Both the position numbers and the translations under genes were made by a program. Positions 51,520 through 61,514 of a stretch of DNA of 64,000 bases are shown piece by piece. The number at the start of each line of letters is the position of its first letter. Within the stretch, counting starts at the first letter, position 1. Source of the DNA: Crocodylus rhombifer (taxonomy: Eukaryota; Chordata; Crocodylia; Crocodylidae); the NCBI GenBank assembly GCA_038503035.1, contig JAVSML010000984.1:1-64000 (forward strand), written 5' to 3'. The notes under the pieces were generated by a model. It made no database searches, was not told the origin of the DNA, and was given only the letters and a program-made list of their open reading frames with translations.

Positions 51520-53680
51520 GCAAAGATGCTTCATTTAGTACCCTGGCTAGTAGATTCCCCTTGCAGAGATGAGAAACCTGCTTGCTCTCAGATACGTCAT
51601 ATTGGTAGCAATCACATTGAATCATCTGGCCTTAACTATATTGATGAAGGAACTGTGGATCATTTAGGTTCACTTTTATGTCCATTCTGTAAGATGCATA
51701 AAGGTGTAATGGCCACTTGTGTCCCCAGCTGGTTAAAGATACTGGGCTTGTGCATGAAAAATGCTCATGTATCTGTAGTGGGATTTGTGTGGGCAAAGGC
51801 ACCTTGAAGGACTCAAGTTACTGTAAACTAAGTCATTTGGAAACTTTCAGAAGACTGGAAGAGGGTTAATGCTATCCCACATTGAAAAAGGGGCAGATGG
51901 GAAGATCTGGTCAGTTATTCTGACATCAGTTCCAGACAGAAAAATGGAAAACCTGATACTCAGTTCAACTGATAAAGAACTAGAACTGCAGTCAGCAAGG
52001 TTTTGAAGTGTTGGGCTGTATTAACTGTGGCTCAGGTCTGAGGAGAGCTTACCTGGCTGCTGCTGCCACTACTGATTCTTCTGGTGTGAGCTGGATCCAG
52101 TTGTTCTTCAGGCTGTATGTTGTCAGCCCCAACATGAACTAGAACAGGGTGGGCAGCATTTTTGGTCTGTGCTGAAAAAACTGCGATGTATACCTTATAA
52201 GGTGCTGGAGGGCCAGCATGCCAGAAAAACAAAACTGATGTGGGGGGTACATAGCAGGATGCGCTGCATATTAAGATAGTTAATCATAAATGTTGCTGCA
52301 TTTTTCACAGTAAATACCAGGTTTTCTAAATATTCTAAACCTGGTGATAAATAAAATTTCACGTACTACCTTTGTTTTATATGTTTTAAGCATGTTGTGA
52401 TGAGAGAGAGAAAGAGGTGGAAGAAAAAGAAGAAATAGAAAAAAAGAAGGGACAAAAAAGCACTAACCACCTGGTTGGGACCAGGGAAGGCTCAGCTGCA
52501 TGGGGTGGGTAGTGGTGGCCAGGGCGTTGCTGGAGGGTGAGGGGGGGCTAAGGCAAATTTTGGGGTGACTATAGTCCCCCAAGTCCCCACCTAGCGCTGC
52601 TCCTGTGCACTAGGCTCCAGAGCCTGGTGCACAAGGTGGTGTGTGGGGGGGGTGGCTATAACCACCCCAAAACTTGCCCCCCCCACCCCCTGTAGCCACC
52701 TCCAGCACTGCCTGAGCTGTGGCCACATGCCCCACTCAGCTAAGTCTACCCTTCCCAGTGCCACCTGCGCTCCTGCTGCCTGCCCCACACAGCTGAGCCC
52801 ACCCTACTCCTTCTCACAGCACGGTACCCCGTCAGCCCTGCCATTCCACCAGAAGAGGCTGGTGCCACCCCTGCAGCTGGCCCAGGCTCTGGGTAGTTGC
52901 TGCCAGCTATGGAGCTTGGGCGGCTTGCAGCCTTCCAGGTGTGTGCTGGGAGCAGCCTGGGCTCTGTGGCTAGCAGCGGATGGCCAGAGCCCAGGCTGGT
53001 GGCGGTGTGCTGAGCAAATTGGCCTCTCATGATCTAAAAAAAATGGCACTATATAACATCCATGATGCACGCAGTGGATTTAAGAACTAGCAAACTGACA
53101 GACCTAAAAAATACTTGATAGTGGGGAGTAATGGGTGTAGGGAAGAGTTATGAGTGTTTGTAGTGGATTTCTTTAGGCACTGCTACAGGACCCCAACACT
53201 TGAACATTTTCATCATAAACTTGGAAGTAAGCATAAAATGATTACTGATACAATTTTTAGGTGAGACAAAGATTGGCAGACTGATTCATGATGATAACGA
53301 CAAGGTAGTCATGCAGGGGGATCTGGATTGCTTGTCAAAGACCATTCACATCAGATGCATAATTATACATCTAGGAACATACCTACAGAATGGATACTCT
53401 GGAAAGGAATTTCAGATGGACAAGCATCTGAACATGGACTGCAAGTGCAGTGCTGTGACTAAAATGACTAATAGTCTTTGGATTCATAAACTCGGGAGTA
53501 GGAGTAGGAAAATGACTTTTCTTCTCAATACAACACGGGTGAAAGTGATACTGGGACACCAAGTTTAATTTAGTTATTACTTTAAATAAGGATATTGCAA
53601 GTTAGGAGAGGGCATAGAAAATGGCCACAAAAATGTGAATGAGCAGAAGAAAAATTTTTTGCTAAGGCAAAAAGAAAATT
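51520..53680 (+). mobile_element. Old CR1 LINE, plus strand, with unassigned GC-rich insertion(s)
   Basis: At about 51840-51930 is the CR1 motif preceding RT (AGAAGACTGGAAGAGGGTTA, then GTCAGTTATTCTGACATCAG). At 53190-53350 are the continuation CCAACACTTGAACATTTTCA and ACAAAGATTGGCAGACTGAT, where the FADD box would be. At 53400-53480 is GACAAGCATCTGAACATGGA. About 52020-53060 does not fit CR1, is GC-rich, and probably contains one or more later insertions. Confidence 0.65.
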
Positions 53681-53713
53681 GAGTGCTGATTTGAATACAG
53701 TATATAAATACTT

Positions 53714-55090
53714 TATTTACTCAATTATATGATGAGGTTTTTCCCATCCCAATCACCATGGGGGAGAAATGCCCTTCATTTTACTTTCTCATTCAAGGAA
53801 ACTACATTAAATACATTGCTTATCTTTGAACTGCTGCTAAAGCCATAGGTGATCAGTAATGGAAACCAGCTATGAAGTTGACTAAATGCAGCCAACATTG
53901 AGCATGACTAAAGTATATATGGGGCAAACATGCTTTTTTTTGTTGTTGTTGTTTCACGGGCTAAATCATTTCCAAATTCACTTGCGCAGATCTCAAGAGT
54001 CAAGTTCCAAAATTCAACAAAGCAGGGAGCTGGATTGTTTAAGTCTGTGGGGCTCTACCACTGGACAAGTATCCTCCCTCCCAGCCCCATTGGTTGGGGA
54101 CTTCAGATACTCCCCAAAGTCATGACAAGCATCTTTCCTGCAAGCCGCAGGCCTGAGGATCTTGGGATTCAGATGCCCCCTAATCTTGTTTGCTTCTAGC
54201 TGAAGGCTGAAGAGCAAGCCAGGGAGAAAGCAAGAAAGCAGTCCACATTACCATAAAATTGTGCAGTTGAGTTTCCCACATCTGGAGCAACTTGCAGGAG
54301 TTAGCCTGCCCCAAGTGCAAGGGATAGGCCTCACCCTCAGAAAACTACCTAGATGGTGATCATGGAGTCTCCCCTGCCAGGTTGATCCCAGACAAAAAGC
54401 TAACATGCTGATGGGAACCCTTTTTTTGTGTGGCCCTTAAAAAACAAGCAAACGGGCAGTTGTTCTTCTAGGAGGGAACGAGCACTGAGCTTGGAGGTAC
54501 TGCAATATCAGGCTGGCACTTGGAGAGGCCAGAGCAAGCTCCAACATCCTCCCCTGGTGCCAGAAGTGCTGGTGGGAATCTCCCACAAGGATAAGTTAGT
54601 GCAACCCATCTGAATAACATGTATGGTAGTACTCATTAAGTGCAGTCCCCCTCACTGCCAACTGGTTTTGTTTTGTTTTTTTCATGGTAGACTACTACAT
54701 TACATGCATTTCAACTTCCTCTTCATTCCCACAACTGAACTGCACCTTTCTTTACCATTTCCAATTATTCCTTTTGCTTTACCAGCCTTAAATGCCTGGC
54801 AAACATCATCAAATGGGGCCCCAGTTTACCCAGAATCGCTCTGTTGGTCTGTCACTCAGTTGTTGCATATAATTAATGTGGCCCCACCCCAAATGAGGTG
54901 AAGCCAGACCAGGTTGCCATGTGCCTCATCTGCATGTAAATTTTTGCAGGATTCCAGGACTCTTGATGAACACCCAGTTCCAGTCATGCTTGGGAGGCTA
55001 ATTAGCAGATGGCTCCTTTGTGGGGAGTATTTGGAGTACACATGTATTCTGAGCAGTGCTAAGCTGTAGGGTTGCCATGAATTGAATTGA
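53714..55090 (+). other. Intron 22 stretch, one possible transposon end
   Basis: TATTTACTCAATTATATGATGAGG at its start (53714) resembles the left end of the 41910 element, but no right end was found. The rest shows no recognised family or coding block. Confidence 0.4.
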
Positions 55091-55092
55091 GT

Positions 55093-55448
55093 TCATAGAT
55101 TCATGGATGTTTGGGTTGGAAGGGCCCTCATCAAGATCATGGAGTCTGACCTCCTGTCCTGGGCAGGAAAGAGCACTGGGGTCAGATGACCCCAGCCAGG
55201 TACCTGTCTAGCCTCTTTTTAAAGAGCCCCAATGTAGGGGAGAGCTCCACTTCCCTTGGAAGCCCGTTCCAGATTTTGGCAACCCTTACTGTGAAGAAGT
55301 TCTTTCTGATGTCCAACCTAAATCTGCTCTCCGTCAGGTGGTGGCCATTGTTCCTAGTGACTCCAAAGGGTGCCCTGGTAAATGGAACATCCCCCATTCC
55401 TTGCTCCCCCCCCTTGATGAATTTGCAGGCAGCCACAAGATCCCCGTA
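55093..55448 (-). mobile_element. CR1 LINE 3' end, minus strand
   Basis: The minus strand encodes LDIRKNFFTVRVAKIWNGLP and then REVELSPTLGLFKKRLDRYL, the conserved end of CR1 ORF2. This is followed by the 3' UTR and a CATGAATC/CTATGAAC tail. It is 5'-truncated near GGGGATCTTGTGGCTGC (read on the minus strand) and fairly well preserved. Confidence 0.9.
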
Positions 55449-55540
55449 GTACTTACTATGTCGGAGCCCAGTCCAATGAGCCATATAATAAATCATGAGC
55501 CTTCTGGCTTTGGACTAATATCATGCAGCGCTTTGTACTC

Positions 55541-56740
55541 CATATAAGTAGATGTCAAAGTGGAGCTTTTTCTTTGAGCTGAGTGCATAAGCCAGATCTG
55601 GAAACTGACAAGTGGGGCAGACTCCAAAACAGTCTGCTTTGTGAAGCATTTCCTAGCGGGGTAACTGCTAGTATGCTGGTGTGTACATGCTGCCAAACAT
55701 GTGCCCGTGGACCTTGGAACTGCCATGGTTCTACAGTGTATTTGAACAGTTACAGAGCAGATATGAGTGACAGAAAGAAGACCTGACACCCCTGAAATAT
55801 CACCGTAAGATGCAGGGGGTGGCAAAGGCAAGGGACAGATTGTTTCCTGTGGACTTACTCCCTGGTGACATCTGCAAGGCTGCATGGGAGAAAGTCTTTA
55901 ACAAGGACCTGCAGAAAGAACCAAGAGGTTTGAACTGGCAGGTAGCCTGCTGAGCACTCTGCACGTGGGTGTAGAGAGGAAGGAGGATTGATTACCTCCT
56001 TTTGAACTGTCTGTACACCAGAGAGGTGTGGAGGAGTGTAATCATACTCATGATGGTGGCAGGGATCAAGATCCTGAGCAAGGAGATGGTGCTGTTCAGA
56101 CACCTAACAAAGTAGCCAGGGTCCTCAACAGCCTGCTTTGGCCAGTTCATTTGCTGCTTCAGGAACACCCTGTGGAAGGCCAGAAACCTGCTCATGAACA
56201 GGTACACAAACCTCCCAGTTGAGGACTGCATCAGAATGGGAGCGAGGGATCTGTAGGTGTAATATGTGAAGACGAGAAAAGACAGCGAAGACAGTGGTGG
56301 AGGAAGCATGGAATAGGAGAGACTGGCATAGCATGTTCAGTAACAAGACCTCCAAAGAAGATGATGATAATGACAACGGGGACGACAATGATAGCAACAA
56401 AGCAGGGGTGAGTGAAGAGGAAGATGACAGTGATGAAGACGATATAGATTAAAGATTGGGCAAAGAAATGGAGGGGTTATGGGGGTTGGGGAAAGGAGGG
56501 AGAGGAGGACACAGAAAGTGGAGGCGGTTTTGTACGTTTGTGACAGTTAAAAAAGATAGCATTGGGCATGCAGATATGCAGATGCACACTTGTGGTTATT
56601 ATAACAGGGATAAATGATGGTTGATATGTGTTTTATGGACTGTCAAGTGAACCAGATCAGTCACAAGACAGAACTGTAATGTTATAGGTGTGTGTGTATA
56701 GAAACATAAATATATATTTTTTGCAAAAAAAAAAAAAAAG
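55541..56740 (+). mobile_element. 3' fragment of a poly(A)-tailed LINE (possibly L1/Tx1-like) with 9-bp target duplication
   Basis: It is flanked by TTTGTACTC at 55532-55540 and 56741-56749 and ends in about 14 A. One plus frame (from 55741) reads, across four stops, LFPVDLLPGDICKAAWEKVF, YLLLNCLYTREVWRS and FICCFRNTLWKARNLLMNR. These resemble the C-terminal part of a LINE reverse-transcriptase protein, where cysteine/leucine boxes precede an LW.ARN motif. A second frame ends in an Asp/Glu-rich tail (56358-56453) before TAA. The clade is inferred from memory of the pattern only. Confidence 0.6.
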
Positions 56741-57283
56741 TTTGTACTCTCTAAGATGCTTTTAAGTGCTACTTAAGTTCGCGCAGGAGGGTGCGTGGGA
56801 AGACCCGAGGCCCTGCCTGTGAGCCCCCTAGGGTAGATAGACTCAAGCCCAGCTTGCCTGCCAGCGGCATGGCTGCAGATGGGCACGCACCGCACTCCGA
56901 GGGTCCCCTCAGGCTCTGTGGCCCCCCCACACCGGCACCTCAGAGACAGCCAGATGGAGCCCATGGTTCCAGGCTCCATGCAGACGGAGCCCCTGGCTCT
57001 CGGCTGCTTGAGCTGCCTGTCCCTTTTTCAGGCTCTGGGGCCTGGGAGCATGACCACCTCCCCTTGTGGCGTCTGCTCCCTACTGGGGTCTCTGGCGCGC
57101 CAGCTGGAAGAGCTCCAGGCCACAGTCTAGAGACTGCGTGCCATCAGGGACTGCGAGCAGGAGATAGGCTCTTACTGCCAGGCCCTTGTCCCCCAGGAGC
57201 CGGAGGGTAGACCACGGTCTCCCTCCAGGACACCGCAGGACTCCGGGACCTCCCATTCTGTCCAGTCAGGGGCATGGACCAAG

Positions 57284-57958
57284 GTGGTCAAGGGCCCTAA
57301 GGCCCGCCGCACCATGACCCCTGCCCCGCCAGAGCTTAGCAACAGGTACGCACCTCTTGCTGCTCCAACAGAGCCTGCTAAGTTGCCAGCTCCCGCAAGC
57401 AACACAGGCTCAACTGCAGCTACTGCCCCCGCTGTCCCCAAGACAAAACATAAAGCGTTTGCTGTGGGAGACTCCATCCTGAGGGGATTAAGGGGATAAT
57501 CTGCTGCCCCGACCCCTTAGCCTGGGAAGTCTGCTGCTTCCCAGGGGCCCGCATCCGAGGTGGAGAGGATCCCTAAGTTCCTCCAGCCCACAGACCACTA
57601 CCCCATGCTTCTTATTCATGTGGGCACCAATGACACGGCTCAGAGCGCTCCCAGCCAGGTCGTGAGGTGCTACAGGGATCTGGGAGCGGGGCTAAAGGGT
57701 CTGGGGGCACAGGTGGTGTTCTCTTTGATCCTCCCAGTCTCGGGGTATGGGCTGAGGAGGGAGAGGAGGATCCATGTAGTCAACCAAAGACTGCGGTGCT
57801 GGTGTCATCGGGAAGGCTTTGGCTTCCATGACTACAGCCCACTCTTTGGTGAGAGAGGCAGCGAGCTACTGGGAAGAGATGGCCTCCACCTCTCTCCCCT
57901 GGGGAGGAGGCTCTTCTCAGCCAGGCTGGCTGACCTGCTCCACCGGGCTTTAAACTAA
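57284..57958 (+). pseudogene. CR1 ORF1 remnant with SGNH/GDSL esterase domain
   Basis: The motifs of an SGNH hydrolase appear in order in one frame: GDS (57467-57475, nucleophile Ser), HVGTND (57617-57634) and DGLH (57878-57889, catalytic Asp/His). CR1 ORF1 proteins of reptiles and birds are known to carry such an esterase. In-frame TAA (57497-57499) and TAG (57518-57520) interrupt it. Between them and about 57560 the conserved residues lie in another frame, so paired indels have occurred. The upstream part of ORF1 is also broken (stop near 57128). Confidence 0.85.
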
Positions 57959-58011
57959 GCCTACTGGGGCACGGGGGGGACTACCACAACTGCTGGCCCA
58001 CTGAGCAGCCC

Positions 58012-59291
58012 TTGCAAAGCCAGTGGGCCAAGGCACTTCAGGGAGCCCACCTCTGCCCCAGCCCTGGTACAATCTGTGGGCAAGGCAAGAGCCCTAAGGG
58101 GACACTTGCTTGCCTATACACAAATGCCAGGAGCTGGGGGAATAAGCAGGAGGAGCTCATCCTCCTGTTCAATGCAAATAATTATGATGTCATAGGGATA
58201 ACAGAGACCTGGTGGGACTCCACCCATGATGACCACGGGTATAGATGGCAATAACCTGTACAGGAGGGATCGTGTAGCTAANNNNNNNNNNNNNNNNNNN
58301 NNNNNNNNNNNNNNNNNNNNNNNNNNNNNNNNNNNNNNNNNNNNNNNNNNNNNNNNNNNNNNNNNNNNNNNNNNNNNNNNNNNNNNNNNNNNNNNNNNNN
58401 NNNNNNNNNNNNNNNNNNNNNNNNNNNNNNNNNNNNNNNNNNNNNNNNNNNNNNNNNNNNNNNNNNNNNNNNNNNNNNNNNNNNNNNNNNNNNNNNNNNN
58501 NNNNNNNNNNNNNNNNNNNNNNNNNNNNNNNNNNNNNNNNNNNNNNNNNNNNNNNNNNNNNNNNNNNNNNNNNNNNNNNNNNNNNNNNNNNNNNNNNNNN
58601 NNNNNNNNNNNNNNNNNNNNNNNNNNNNNNNNNNNNNNNNNNNNNNNNNNNNNNNNNNNNNNNNNNNNNNNNNNNNNNNNNACGGGTATAGATGGCAATA
58701 ACCTGTACAGGAGGGATCGTGTAGCTAAAAGGGGCAGTGGTGTAGCTCTCTATGTTAATGGAAAGGTACGCATCCCTGCAAGCTGATGTTGGCAACCAGA
58801 GTAGATGACTGGAGACCCTTTGGGTTAAAATCTGTGGGGAACATGGCACAGGGGACACAACAGTGGGAGTCTACTACAAACCTCCTACCCAAAGTCCTGA
58901 GCTTGATAAGGAGTTCGCCCGGGAACTGGCTGAGGCCACATGCTCCAGGACCACGGTTGTCATGAGTGACTTCAATTACCTGGGCATCTTGTGGGAGGAT
59001 CACTCAGCCAAATCTAAGCAGTTGCAAAGCTTCCTATCGTGTGTGGATGACCTCTACCTGACTCAAGAAGTCTATGGGCCAATGAGAGGTAAAGCGTTGC
59101 TCGACCTGGTACTGGCTACTGGGGATGGCCTAATCGGTGACCTAGTGATTGCTGTCACCCAGCTTCCCATCAATCATGAGCTGATCACCTTCACCATCTG
59201 CAGTAAAGCTGGCAAGTCAGTCAGCAACATGGAAGTCCTTGACTTCAGGAAAGCCAACTTTGACAAGCCTGGCTTTTCAGTCAGGCCCTAA
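58012..59291 (+). pseudogene. CR1 ORF2 remnant, apurinic-type endonuclease domain
   Basis: 58104-58215 reads LACLYTNARSWGNKQEELI and VIGITETWWDS, the start of the CR1 endonuclease with its catalytic Glu in TETWW. After the N gap the frame reads RRDRVA, GVALYVNGK, then from 58863 GVYYKPPTQSPELDKEF, VVMSDFNYLGILW and INHELITFTI. In intact copies the last two are GDFN and SDHE; here they are SDFN and INHE, so the conserved Asp before His is lost. Frameshifts also occur near 58245 and 58790. Confidence 0.85.
58282..58681. other. Assembly gap of 400 N with overlapping flanks
   Basis: The 47 bases before the gap (58235-58281) are identical to the 47 bases after it (58682-58728). Reading straight from one copy into the other keeps the CR1 endonuclease frame, so the gap is probably spurious. 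Confidence 0.92.
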
Positions 59292-59332
59292 GGGACCATA
59301 ACCCCAGGGGGAGGGGAGTTCAGGAAGAGTGG

Positions 59333-61278
59333 TTGTTCCTCAAGGGAGCGATCCTCAATGCACAAGCTAAGTCTATCCCATCTCAGAGGAAAGGCAGCAA
59401 GAGGGCACAGCAGCTCCCCTGGCTCTCCAGGGACCTAGTAGACCTCCTGAGGCTAAAAAGAAAGGCCTACAAAGGATGGAGGATGGGATTCACCTCCAAG
59501 AAGGATTATTCTGCACTGGTCAGGTCCTGCAGGGAGCAAACCAGGAAAGCCAAGGCTGCAACCGAACTCCAACTAGCTGCGACAATAAAAAAATAAAAAA
59601 TCCCATTTCAGATATGTGGGGAGCCGGAGGAAAAGCAAGGGCAACACTGGACCCCTGTTGAACCAAATGGGGCAACTGACAACTGATGCCCAGGAAAAAG
59701 CCAACCCATTGCATCGGTCTTTCATCAGTCACATGGGATGCCCATGCCTGCTATGGGACAGGGAGGTCCGGGTGAGGGAGATCCCCTTCCCTCCATTAAT
59801 GCTCACCTCGTGAAGGAACATCTTGAGAAGCTGGATACCTTCAAGTCAGCTGGCCCAGACAATCTACACCCCAGGGTACTCAAGGAGATGGCGAGCATCA
59901 TAGCCTAGCCTCTGGCATGGATCTTTGAGAACTCCTGGCGCTGTGGTCTAGTGCCTGAAGACTGGAAGAAGGCCAACATGGTGCCTATCTTCAAGAAAGA
60001 GAGGAAAGTGGATCTGGCTAACTATAGGCCCATCAGCCTGACTTCTATCCCGGGCGAGATCTTAGAAAAGTTTATTAAACAGGCCATCCTTAATGGACTG
60101 GCCGAGGCCAACAGCCTGAGGGATAGCCAGCATGGGTTCGTTGCGGGTAGGTCTTGCTTGACCAATCTCATTACCTTCTATGACCGGGTGACCTATCATC
60201 TGGACAAGGGAGAAGAGATTGATGTCATATATCTTGACTTCAAAAAAGCCTTTGATCTGGTATCCCATGATCACCTCTTGGTGAAACTGGCCAATTGTGG
60301 CCTTGGGTCCACCATGATCCGCTGGCTGGAGAACTGGCTCCATGGTTGGACCTAGAGGGTGGTAATTGCCATGGTGACCTGTGACCAGTGGGGTCCCCCA
60401 AGGCTCTGTTCTTGGACCCATAATGTTCAACACCTTCATTAATGATGTGGACACTGGAGTCAGGAGCGGACTGGCGAAGTTCGTCAATGACACCAAACTT
60501 TAGGGCAAAGCACCAGAAGACAGGCGGGTGATCCAGGCTGACCTAGACAGGCTCAGGAAATGGGCAGACGAGAATCTGATGGTGTTTAATGCTGAAATAT
60601 GCGAGGTTTTCCATCTTGGGAAGAAAAACCTGCACCATCCTCATAGGCTTGGCAGTGCTACGCTGACTAGCACTACGGAAGAAAGAGACTTGAGGGTCAT
60701 GATTGAACAGAAGGTGAACATGAGCCTGCAATGTGATGCTGCAGCTAGTAAAGCAACCAAAATGCTGGCTTGCATCCATAGATGCTTCTCAAGCAAATCC
60801 TGGAACGTCATTCTTCCCTTGTATTCAGCCTTGGTGAGGCCGCAGCTGGAGTACTGCATCCAGTTTTGGGCTCCACAATTCAAAAAGGATGTGCAGAAGC
60901 TTGAGAGAGTCCAGAGAAGAGCCACACACATGATCAGAGGTCAGGAAAACAGGAAAACTTATGACAACAGGCTGAGCCATGGGGCTCTTTAGCCTGGAGA
61001 AGCGTAGGCTCAGGGGTGATCTGATGGCCACCTATAAGTTTTTCAGGGGTGACCACCAGTACCTGGGGGAACGTTTGTTCACCAGAGCGCCCCAAGGGAT
61101 GACGAGGTCGAATGGTCATAAACTACTACAAGACCGTTTCAGGCTGTACATAAGGAAGAATTTCTTTACTGTCCGAGCCCCCAAGGTCTGGAATAGCCTG
61201 CTATCGGAGGTGGTTCAAGCACCTACATTGAACAGCTTCAAAAGTAAATTGGATGCTTATCTTGCTGGGATCCTATGA
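59333..61278 (+). pseudogene. CR1 ORF2 remnant, reverse-transcriptase and C-terminal domains
   Basis: Fragments in three frames: a linker (59333-59596), RT fingers and palm from 59951 (MPEDWKKANMVPIFKK, NYRPISLTSIPG, DVIYLDFKKAFDLVSHDHL for motif A), [11 protein letters not shown] near 60389 (motif B), FVND (60480-60491), then 60528-60992 ([23 protein letters not shown]) and 60979-61278 (FFTVRAPKVWNSLLSEVVQA). Motif C would be F.DD in active copies; the first Asp is Asn here, which together with the frameshifts makes the copy inactive. Confidence 0.9.
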
Positions 61279-61378
61279 CCCCAGCTTACTTCCTGCCCTT
61301 TGGGCGGGGGCCTGGACTCAATGATCTTCCAAGGTCCCTTCCAGCCCTAATGTCTATGAAATCTAAAATCTATGAATC

Positions 61379-61514
61379 TGGCCCGCATGGCCCCTAAAAA
61401 AAATTTAGAAAATTAATATTTATCTGCCCCTGGCTACCTGTCATGCAGCCCTTGATGGTTTGCCAAAACTCAGTAAGTGGCCCCCCCACCCGAAATAATT
61501 GTCCACCCCTGCTC
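61379..61514. repeat. Possible right end of a hAT-like element
   Basis: The stretch after the CR1 ends GTCCACCCCTG followed by CTCTAGGT. Its reverse complement CAGGGGTGGACAATTATTTC is typical of a hAT terminus. No matching left end was found; the CR1 may have inserted into it. Confidence 0.35.

Larger units (their letters stand above)
56780..61378 (+). mobile_element. Long CR1 LINE with ORF1 and ORF2 remnants, plus strand
   Basis: Order: GC-rich 5' region (from about 56780; edge uncertain), esterase-type ORF1, endonuclease and reverse-transcriptase ORF2, and 3' UTR (GGACTCAATGATCTTCCAAG, CCCTTCCAGCCCTAATG) ending in repeats of an ATCTATGAA type near 61378. Frameshifts and stops break both ORFs. 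It is the longest CR1 copy in the window. No poly(A) tail, as expected for CR1. It contains a 400-N gap. Confidence 0.9.

Noticed and set aside
58114..58858. Open frames of about 190-220 codons crossing 58.3-58.7 kb
   Set aside because: Most of their length is the 400-N gap.
56879..61278. A second host gene encoding esterase, endonuclease and polymerase-like proteins
   Set aside because: The motif order, 3' UTR and tail are those of a CR1 retrotransposon, and the frames are broken.
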